DNA of 34,591 nucleotides from Maribacter sp. (lineage in GTDB: Bacteria; Bacteroidota; Bacteroidia; Flavobacteriales; Flavobacteriaceae), in contig JAGLKG010000147.1 in assembly GCA_023141835.1 (NCBI GenBank), positions 1 through 34,591 of the forward strand, in the 5' to 3' direction. The notes below the pieces were generated by a model. It ran no database searches and was not told where the DNA came from. It saw only the letters and a program-made list of their open reading frames with translations. Numbering within the stretch: position 1 is the stretch's first letter; the number at the start of each line of letters is the position of its first letter. The translations under genes and the position numbers were made by a program. Positions 33,541 to 34,591 of the stretch are shown one piece after another.

Positions 33541-34591
33541 ATGAAGCAAAAAGCGCTATTACTTATCATCCTCATATCTATCACGGCTCTACTTTTTTCT
33601 ATAAAAAAGGGAATTTTCAATGCTCAAAATGATAGTTCTGCCAGTATTGAATTGCCTGAAAAAGTTGATTACAATTTTCATATTAAGCCTATCCTTTCCG
33701 ATAAATGTTATACCTGTCATGGTCCAGATGCCAATAAACGTAAAGCTGGGCTGCGTATGGATATTGAGAGTTCTGCATTTTCTGAATTACCAGAAAGCCC
33801 AGGAAAATTTGCTTTAGTTGCGGGTAAACCCAATAGCAGCATAGCCTATCTAAATATGATATCGGATGATCCGGACGAAATGATGCCACCCCCCGATTCA
33901 AAACTAAAACTGAATTCTTACGAAAAACGTTTGATAAAAAAATGGATAAAGCAAGGCGGCAAGTTTCAAAAACATTGGGCGTTCATTGCTCCTTTGAAAT
34001 CGGAACCTCCAGTTATTGAAAACACAGGATGGCCCCAAAACGAGATTGATTATTTTATTCTAAAAAAAATAGAGGAGAATAATCTGGTTCCTTCAAAGAA
34101 GGCAAAGATTGAGACTTTAATACGAAGAATCAGTTTGGATCTAACGGGCCTTCCCCCCAAACCCGAGTTTGTAAAGGAGCTTGTTAAGGGTAAATCAGGC
34201 AATGTTATTAAAGAAGTTGTTGACCATTTTTTGGGAGTTCGGGCATATGGCGAGCGAATGACCCAAAATTGGCTTGATGTCGCCCGTTATGCAGATTCCC
34301 ATGGCTATCAAGATGACAGTTATCGTACCATGTGGCCATGGCGTGATTGGGTTATACATGCCTTTAATAAGAATTTGCCATACGATGAGTTTTTGGTATG
34401 GCAATTAGCAGGGGATTTACTTCCCAATGCAACAAAGGAGCAAATATTGGCAACAGGATTTAATAGGAATCACCCAATTACTCAGGAAGGTGGGGTTATT
34501 CAAGAGGAATACAGGATTAATTACGTGTTGGACAGGACTAATACATTGGGAAAGGGGATTCTTGGTCTTACCTTGGAATGTGCACGCTGTC
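33541..34591 (+). CDS. cytochrome c / DUF1549 (planctomycete-type PSD1 family) protein, 3' truncated
   Basis: The frame is open from ATG 33541 to the window end (350 codons, no stop), so the gene continues. Residues 1-22 are a hydrophobic signal or anchor. A c-type cytochrome domain (about 40-140) shows the heme motif CYTCH at 56-60 and a distal MMPPP motif at 114-118, as in PSCyt1 (PF07635). From about 165 the DUF1549 (PSCyt2) domain begins: WPQNEIDYFILKKIEENNLVP, SLDLTGLPPKPEF, WLDVARYADSHGYQDD, WPWRDWVIHAFNKNLPYDEF and NRNHPITQEGG. A DUF1553 (PSD1) domain normally follows and should lie downstream. It is probably a periplasmic or outer-membrane heme protein; biochemical role unproven. It is 101 bp after apbE. 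Confidence 0.9.
   Translation, partial: MKQKALLLIILISITALLFSIKKGIFNAQNDSSASIELPEKVDYNFHIKPILSDKCYTCHGPDANKRKAGLRMDIESSAFSELPESPGKFALVAGKPNSSIAYLNMISDDPDEMMPPPDSKLKLNSYEKRLIKKWIKQGGKFQKHWAFIAPLKSEPPVIENTGWPQNEIDYFILKKIEENNLVPSKKAKIETLIRRISLDLTGLPPKPEFVKELVKGKSGNVIKEVVDHFLGVRAYGERMTQNWLDVARYADSHGYQDDSYRTMWPWRDWVIHAFNKNLPYDEFLVWQLAGDLLPNATKEQILATGFNRNHPITQEGGVIQEEYRINYVLDRTNTLGKGILGLTLECARC

Overview
This window is chromosomal DNA from a member of the Bacteroidota, almost certainly a gliding or T9SS-positive Flavobacteriaceae (marine-type; genus not determinable by eye). The evidence is the contiguous gliding/Type IX secretion core gldK-gldL-gldM-gldN, the typical flavobacterial block miaB / sigma-54 activator / lptE / TPR protein / secG followed by groES-groL, a topoisomerase I with Lys-rich tail and no zinc fingers, AT-rich DNA, and several TAnnTTTG (-7) boxes typical of the Bacteroidota housekeeping sigma factor. 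There is no sign of a plasmid, prophage, insertion sequence, CRISPR array, tRNA or rRNA.

Layout. 1-1800: two tandem DUF3179 genes, the first cut by the window edge. 1807-1844: terminator shared by converging transcription units. 1883-3900 (minus): groL and groES. 4043-8606 (minus): operon miaB, sigma-54 AAA+ activator, lptE, TPR protein, secG, ending in a strong terminator. 8741-10799 (plus): a multi-pass membrane protein and an LVIVD-repeat lipoprotein, the latter preceded by a perfect 11-bp inverted repeat that straddles its candidate promoter. 10921-14576: topA and an arginase-fold protein with degenerate metal ligands. 14698-19375: gldKLMN, with a hairpin between gldM and gldN, then a terminator. 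19530-22942: FAD oxidoreductase, DUF983 (opposite strand) and an ABC-F ATPase. 23112-23990: a secreted plant-type leucine-rich-repeat protein. 24120-30584: marR plus an RND tripartite efflux operon and a CPXCG zinc-ribbon gene; a perfect 20-bp palindrome lies upstream of marR. 30732-34591: an envelope redox cluster (SUMF1-like lipoprotein, YceI, ApbE flavin transferase, and a cytochrome c/DUF1549 protein cut by the window end).

How the genes work together. Much of the window serves the cell envelope: LptE (LPS export), SecG (inner-membrane secretion), GldKLMN (motor and trans-envelope complex of T9SS), RND efflux, and a periplasmic flavin/heme/isoprenoid module. No wholly new system can be proven from sequence alone. 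The best leads are the redox cluster running off the right end, the arginase-like pseudoenzyme next to the T9SS motor operon, the sigma-54-like motif in front of groESL beside a sensorless sigma-54 activator, the operator-like inverted repeats at 9502-9545 and 24076-24095, and two genes whose -7 box lies only four bases before the start codon, suggesting leaderless transcripts.
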